This document shows positions 30,158 through 33,233 of a stretch of DNA of 33,233 nucleotides, piece after piece. The stretch lies in contig JBELIG010000012.1 in NCBI GenBank assembly GCA_042091035.1, forward strand, positions 1 through 33,233, given 5' to 3'. Each line of letters starts with the position of its first letter. Position 1 is the first letter of the stretch. Under the pieces are notes generated by a model. The model saw only the letters and a program-made list of their open reading frames with translations, had not been told where the DNA came from and searched no databases. This stretch comes from AM-2324 sp042091035. Lineage in GTDB: Bacteria; Bacteroidota; Bacteroidia; Chitinophagales; Saprospiraceae. Both the position numbers and the translations under genes were made by a program.

Positions 30158-30772
30158 TTAAACAAACTGTTCTCTCCACTTCTTTAACATGTCTGTATCT
30201 GATTCACTAACATATTCTAGATCAACTGCAGTTTCAATAAGATCATCATAATTAGAAAGTGTCTTGAACAAACAATTTGCATCCGAAAAAGTATCGATAG
30301 CTTTTTGGAATCCGTAGGTAAAAATAGCAATAACCCCAACAACTTCAACTCCTCGCTCCCTCAATGCTTCCACAGCCTTAACACTACTGCCACCAGTAGA
30401 GATCAAGTCTTCAACAACTAAAACCTTCTGACCAGATTCCACTAAACCCTCAACAAGGTTCTGTCTTCCGTGCCCTTTGGGTTTAGACCTTACGTAAGAA
30501 AAAGGTTTCCCCACCTCATCAGCCAGCAACATACCATGTGCTATACCTGCGGTTGCAACTCCAGAAACAGCATCAAATGCGCCAAACTGCTTTGCTAGGA
30601 TTGCTAATTCTTTTTTTACTAACTTACGAACATCTGGAAAGGAAAGGACAAGTCTATTGTCACAATAAATTGGAGATTCTATACCGGAAGCCCAAGTGAA
30701 AGGATTGTTAGGATTTAACTTAATTGCCTTAATCTGAAGCAAATGCTTTGCTATTTTTTTCGAAACGTCCAT
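30158..30772 (-). CDS. pyrE: Orotate phosphoribosyltransferase
   Basis: Catalyses orotate + PRPP to OMP + PPi in pyrimidine synthesis, in the cytoplasm as a dimer. The PRPP loop VLVVEDLISTGGSS (117-130) and the flexible-loop motif VRSKPKGHG (94-102) with lysines K98 and K100 are typical. FTWASGIESPIYCDNR (25-40) is the orotate-side signature. Full length at 204 aa. It heads the minus-strand run with M42, UbiA-like and M43 genes, and is divergent from a NUDIX hydrolase with 27 nt between start codons. A -7 box TACATTTG on the minus strand (30797-30804) overlaps the NUDIX start codon. Confidence 0.95.
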   Translation of the reverse strand: MDVSKKIAKHLLQIKAIKLNPNNPFTWASGIESPIYCDNRLVLSFPDVRKLVKKELAILAKQFGAFDAVSGVATAGIAHGMLLADEVGKPFSYVRSKPKGHGRQNLVEGLVESGQKVLVVEDLISTGGSSVKAVEALRERGVEVVGVIAIFTYGFQKAIDTFSDANCLFKTLSNYDDLIETAVDLEYVSESDTDMLKKWREQFV

Positions 30773-30796
30773 TGTTTAATTTTAATTCTCAGTTAG

Positions 30797-30804
30797 CAAA
30801 TGTA
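30797..30804 (-). promoter_or_regulatory. -7 element of pyrE, overlapping the NUDIX start codon
   Basis: The minus strand reads TACATTTG, an exact TAnnTTTG. No good TTTG lies 19 nt upstream. Transcription would start about 20 nt before the pyrE ATG. Confidence 0.5.
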
Positions 30805-31414
30805 CAAAATTAACATAAATGAACAGCTTCTAATATTATCTCAAGAATCTTATGGTGATTCTTCTGATAATGTACTTCATATTGAGTACGCAGGTCAAAG
30901 TATTAATCTACTTAAAATTATTCATTTATTGGAAGAATCAACTATAAATTATTCATATGTAAACATTTACACATCCGACCTACAAGGTTTGTGGGCAGAT
31001 TTTCAAGGAATCTGTAGGATAGTGACTGCAGCAGGAGGAGTTGTTCAGTCCAATACCGGTAAAATTCTTTCCATTTTTCGTCGAGGAAGTTGGGATTTAC
31101 CAAAAGGAAAAATTGAAAATGGAGAAACAATCGAAGATGCAGCTGTTCGGGAAGTAGAAGAAGAAACCGGCATTCATGTACTTGTATTAAAAGAAAAAAT
31201 CACTATTACCTATCATACTTACAGAACCAAATCTGGCAAATTAGTTTTAAAACCTACCCACTGGTACCTTATGACTGCTGCAGAAGGTCCCTTAAGCCCA
31301 CAAAAAGAGGAAGATATAGAAAAAGCCATTTGGATTGACAGCAGTAAACTCCTAAAAAAGGTAGAGCCTATATACAAGACCATTCTAGATGTAATAAATT
31401 TAAGTTTAAAATAA
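30800..31414 (+). CDS. NUDIX hydrolase
   Basis: A 204-aa protein with an N-terminal extension of about 70 residues and a NUDIX domain at about 72-200. The NUDIX box is complete: G103-x5-E109-x7-R117-E118-V-x-E121-E122-x-G124-I125. It hydrolyses a nucleoside diphosphate linked to some group, at a divalent metal, in the cytoplasm. The substrate is not predictable. The extension (SVNLLKIIHLLEESTINYSYVNIYTSD-like) is not recognised. It sits divergent from pyrE, and I recall the same pairing in other Bacteroidota genomes. A TAATTTTA (30777-30784) with TTTT 19 nt upstream is a possible promoter lying partly in the pyrE start region. Confidence 0.9.
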   Translation: MYKININEQLLILSQESYGDSSDNVLHIEYAGQSINLLKIIHLLEESTINYSYVNIYTSDLQGLWADFQGICRIVTAAGGVVQSNTGKILSIFRRGSWDLPKGKIENGETIEDAAVREVEEETGIHVLVLKEKITITYHTYRTKSGKLVLKPTHWYLMTAAEGPLSPQKEEDIEKAIWIDSSKLLKKVEPIYKTILDVINLSLK

Positions 31415-31425
31415 AACTACTCACC

Positions 31426-31450
31426 CCTAATGTTTGTTAGGTTATTTTTT
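31426..31450 (+). terminator. Weak terminator after the NUDIX gene
   Basis: CCTAA (31426-31430) pairs with TTAGG (31437-31441), then TTATTTTTT. The stem is only 5 bp. Confidence 0.45.
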
Positions 31451-31498
31451 AAATAACTTTCAATTTGTTCTGTTGAAAACAGAAATGACTTTTTTATT

Positions 31499-31528
31499 TT
31501 TGTTTTTAAATTTAAAATACCATATTTG
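31499..31528 (+). promoter_or_regulatory. Promoter of the small secreted protein gene
   Basis: TTTG at 31499-31502, 18 nt, CATATTTG at 31521-31528 (7/8 to TAnnTTTG). Leader about 70 nt. Confidence 0.6.
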
Positions 31529-31604
31529 TGTCAACACCAAAGAAGCGCTCTTATTCCACTAATTCAAGCTTAAGTCCTTATTAACTATTAACTATCATTT
31601 AACC

Positions 31605-31970
31605 ATGAATGTAAGTAAATATCTATTTCTTGTAGTAATCTCAATCTGCGCCCTCCATTCTAATGCACAAACTGCAACGCTTGAAGGTAATATCAGTATA
31701 AGTAATTTTACTACATCTGCAGAAGCAGAAGTCTTTTTCTTCGATTCCGAAGAAGAAATCTGCTTTGTAGATTTCGCGAATTTTAATCTTAACATCAATT
31801 CTATATTTATTGTAGATGCAAAAGGGAATGAAATATTCTCTGAAGAAGTTTGGGATCTACCAGTCAATACAATATATGAACTGAGTACTAAAGACCTCAA
31901 ATCAGGAACCTATCATCTCATACTCAACACCTACAAAGGAAACATGAGTAAAGACATAGAGATCAGATAG
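31605..31970 (+). CDS. Small secreted protein with a T9SS-CTD-like/DUF3244-like fold
   Basis: 121 aa. Signal peptide about 1-21 (ends SNAQ). The remainder is a single beta sandwich (TLEGNISISNFTTSAEAEVFFFDSEEEI, FIVDAKGNEIFSEEVW, LKSGTYHLILNTYKGNMSKDIEIR). The last 55 residues resemble the C-terminal domain of T9SS cargo, but the SPNP motif is missing, and with no passenger the whole mature protein is the domain. DUF3244 small proteins of Bacteroidota look alike. It has its own promoter and terminator and probably acts in the periplasm or on the surface. Function unknown. Confidence 0.7.
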   Translation: MNVSKYLFLVVISICALHSNAQTATLEGNISISNFTTSAEAEVFFFDSEEEICFVDFANFNLNINSIFIVDAKGNEIFSEEVWDLPVNTIYELSTKDLKSGTYHLILNTYKGNMSKDIEIR

Positions 31971-31982
31971 ATCTAACAAAAA

Positions 31983-32010
31983 ACGGAACTGAAAATCAGT
32001 TCCGTTTTTT
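31983..32010 (+). terminator. Terminator of the small secreted protein gene
   Basis: ACGGAACTGA (31983-31992) pairs with TCAGTTCCGT (31996-32005), loop of three, followed by TTTTT. It is preceded by A-rich DNA. Confidence 0.9.
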
Positions 32011-32062
32011 GTTTCAACTTTGATCAGCCTTATTTGTTCTCAAAACATATCTAAAATTGAGT

Positions 32063-33233
32063 ATGAACAAGATTGACATCGTTTGGTTTAGAAACAACCT
32101 CAGAACAGAAGACAATGAAGCCCTTTCCCAAGCCGTCCAAAACGGCAACAAAATTCTTGCACTATACTGTTTAGACCCCCGTCTCTTTGAAATCAGCACC
32201 TTCGGATTCAAGAAGACCGAGCGCTTTAGAGCAAAGTTTCTGTTGGAATCACTCCATGATCTCCAAGACCAACTCAATAAACTTAACATTCAATTGCATA
32301 CTCCTTCGCTTAGCATTAAAGCTTGTTTCACTAGCTTAAAGGAGACCTATTCCATCCAGAATATTTATATGCAAAAGGAATGGACATTTGAAGAGCAATC
32401 TGAACAGGAAGAAGCAAAGAACTTACTACCTAACACCGAATGGCACGAATTTTATGATCAATTTCTCTTCCATCCTGATGATGTGCCATTTGAAACCCAT
32501 GAAATCCCCATGGTGTTCACTCAATTCAGAAAAAGCTGCGAAAAAAAGGCATCTGTTCGACAGCCATTACCTATCCCTACAGCGATTTCAAAAGATAGAC
32601 AGGTAGCAATAGAAAGCTCCATACCTAAACTTGAAGAACTCGGATTCGATCACTTTGAACAACACCCCTCCACCGCATTTCCATTCCAGGGTGGCGAAAT
32701 TCAAGCCAACAAGCGAATGGATTATTATATCTGGGATTCAAACAAGATTGAATTTTACAAAAAAACAAGGAATGGCCTCCTTGGGAAAGATTACAGCGCA
32801 AAATTCTCTCCTTGGCTTGCCAATGGTTCCTTATCGGCAAGAGTAATCTATCAAGAAATAAAAGATTATGAGAAAGAGGTCCGAAAAAACGAGTCAACCT
32901 ACTGGCTAATATTTGAATTAATATGGAGAGATTACTTTAAATATGTTTCGCTCAAATTCGGTGATTCTATTTTCAAACAAACTGGTATACTAGATCGAGT
33001 TTATGACTGGTCCTCAAATACAAAATTCGTCGACGAATGGATAGAAGGAAGAACCAAAGAACCCTTTGTAAATGCCAATATGATCGAACTCAAAGAAACC
33101 GGTTGGATGAGTAACCGAGGCAGGCAGAATGTAGCTTCCTACTTCAGTAAAAACCTCAAACTCGATTGGAGGATCGGTGCTGCTTACTTTGAGTCTATGC
33201 TTTTAGATTATGATGTTCATAGTAATTATGGTA
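32063..33233 (+). CDS. DASH-type cryptochrome/photolyase, partial (runs off the right edge)
   Basis: The frame is open from the ATG at 32063 to the end of the window (390 codons). The N-terminal photolyase fold begins MNKIDIVWFRNNLRTEDNEAL, and the FAD domain follows from about residue 200. Cry-DASH landmarks: FPFQGGEIQANKRMDYY, YSAKFSPWLANGSLSARVIYQEI, LIWRDYFKYVSLKFG, GRTKEPFVNANMIELKETGWMSNRGRQNVASYF and DWRIGAAYFESMLLDYDVHSNYG. The enzyme holds FAD and usually a folate antenna, and repairs cyclobutane dimers, mainly in single-stranded DNA, using blue light. A family member is normally about 430 aa, so only 40 or so residues are missing. Its presence suggests a light-exposed habitat. Confidence 0.93.
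   Translation, partial: MNKIDIVWFRNNLRTEDNEALSQAVQNGNKILALYCLDPRLFEISTFGFKKTERFRAKFLLESLHDLQDQLNKLNIQLHTPSLSIKACFTSLKETYSIQNIYMQKEWTFEEQSEQEEAKNLLPNTEWHEFYDQFLFHPDDVPFETHEIPMVFTQFRKSCEKKASVRQPLPIPTAISKDRQVAIESSIPKLEELGFDHFEQHPSTAFPFQGGEIQANKRMDYYIWDSNKIEFYKKTRNGLLGKDYSAKFSPWLANGSLSARVIYQEIKDYEKEVRKNESTYWLIFELIWRDYFKYVSLKFGDSIFKQTGILDRVYDWSSNTKFVDEWIEGRTKEPFVNANMIELKETGWMSNRGRQNVASYFSKNLKLDWRIGAAYFESMLLDYDVHSNYG

Noticed and set aside
32388..32897. Short frames on both strands within the right-end region
   Set aside because: They are shadows of the cryptochrome/photolyase gene, whose frame is open to the window edge.
1..33233. Insertion sequences, prophage or integrase-bounded island
   Set aside because: No transposase, integrase or phage gene is seen, and no tRNA is disrupted by a direct repeat. 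The short repeat around the sigma operon is too weak to call an island.

Overview
The window is an AT-rich stretch of a Bacteroidota (Bacteroidetes) chromosome. The evidence is threefold. (i) Several exported proteins carry a type IX secretion (T9SS) C-terminal sorting domain. (ii) The families present are typical of the phylum: Oar-like and PF14905-like TonB-dependent barrels with a carboxypeptidase-like N-terminal domain, DUF3667, a Porin_10-like putative porin, a choice-of-anchor-B protein and an M43 pappalysin. (iii) The promoters match the phylum-specific TTTG-N19-TAnnTTTG consensus, not the E. coli -35/-10. The caspase/CHAT content would fit Saprospiria- or Cytophagia-like lineages, but I cannot name a genus.

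Layout. 1-136 is the start of alaS (minus), divergent from an M23 envelope peptidase (591-1574). 1690-4201 holds a DUF3667 membrane protein and a secreted choice-of-anchor-B/T9SS protein. 4433-10722 (minus) is a compact operon, read in the order ECF sigma factor, one-TM putative anti-sigma factor, secreted caspase-like protease with a DUF4384-like tail, secreted TPR-CHAT protease. This is the most interesting system in the window. 10924-12888 is a putative porin with no ATG start. 13131-15517 holds a small OM barrel, a thioredoxin-fold protein and an orphan hypothetical. 15518-16307 has no large gene but contains a convincing small-RNA candidate and a second orphan terminator with a possible micro-ORF. 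16308-17925 is an ABC ATPase/permease pair. 18022-24556 has an Oar-like TonB receptor divergent from a Spy/CpxP-like small protein plus a second TonB-linked barrel. Then come tRNA-Arg(CCG), an OsmC protein, a T9SS cargo protein and two identical tandem tRNA-Lys(TTT) genes.

26905-30772 (minus) reads as a pyrE / M42 peptidase / UbiA-like / M43 metalloprotease run with short spacers, divergent from a NUDIX hydrolase only 27 nt away. The right end has a small secreted protein and a DASH-type cryptochrome/photolyase that runs off the window.

How the genes work together. Most of the window is envelope and secretion biology: barrels, T9SS cargo and cell-wall peptidase. The sigma/anti-sigma/caspase/CHAT operon could be an envelope-sensing proteolytic switch. 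Both proteases have signal peptides and so would lie on the same side of the inner membrane as the C-terminal domain of the putative anti-sigma factor. By analogy with type III-E CRISPR, where TPR-CHAT cleaves Csx30 and affects a sigma factor, the CHAT or caspase may cut the anti-sigma factor or another envelope substrate. This is inference; there is no CRISPR array here.
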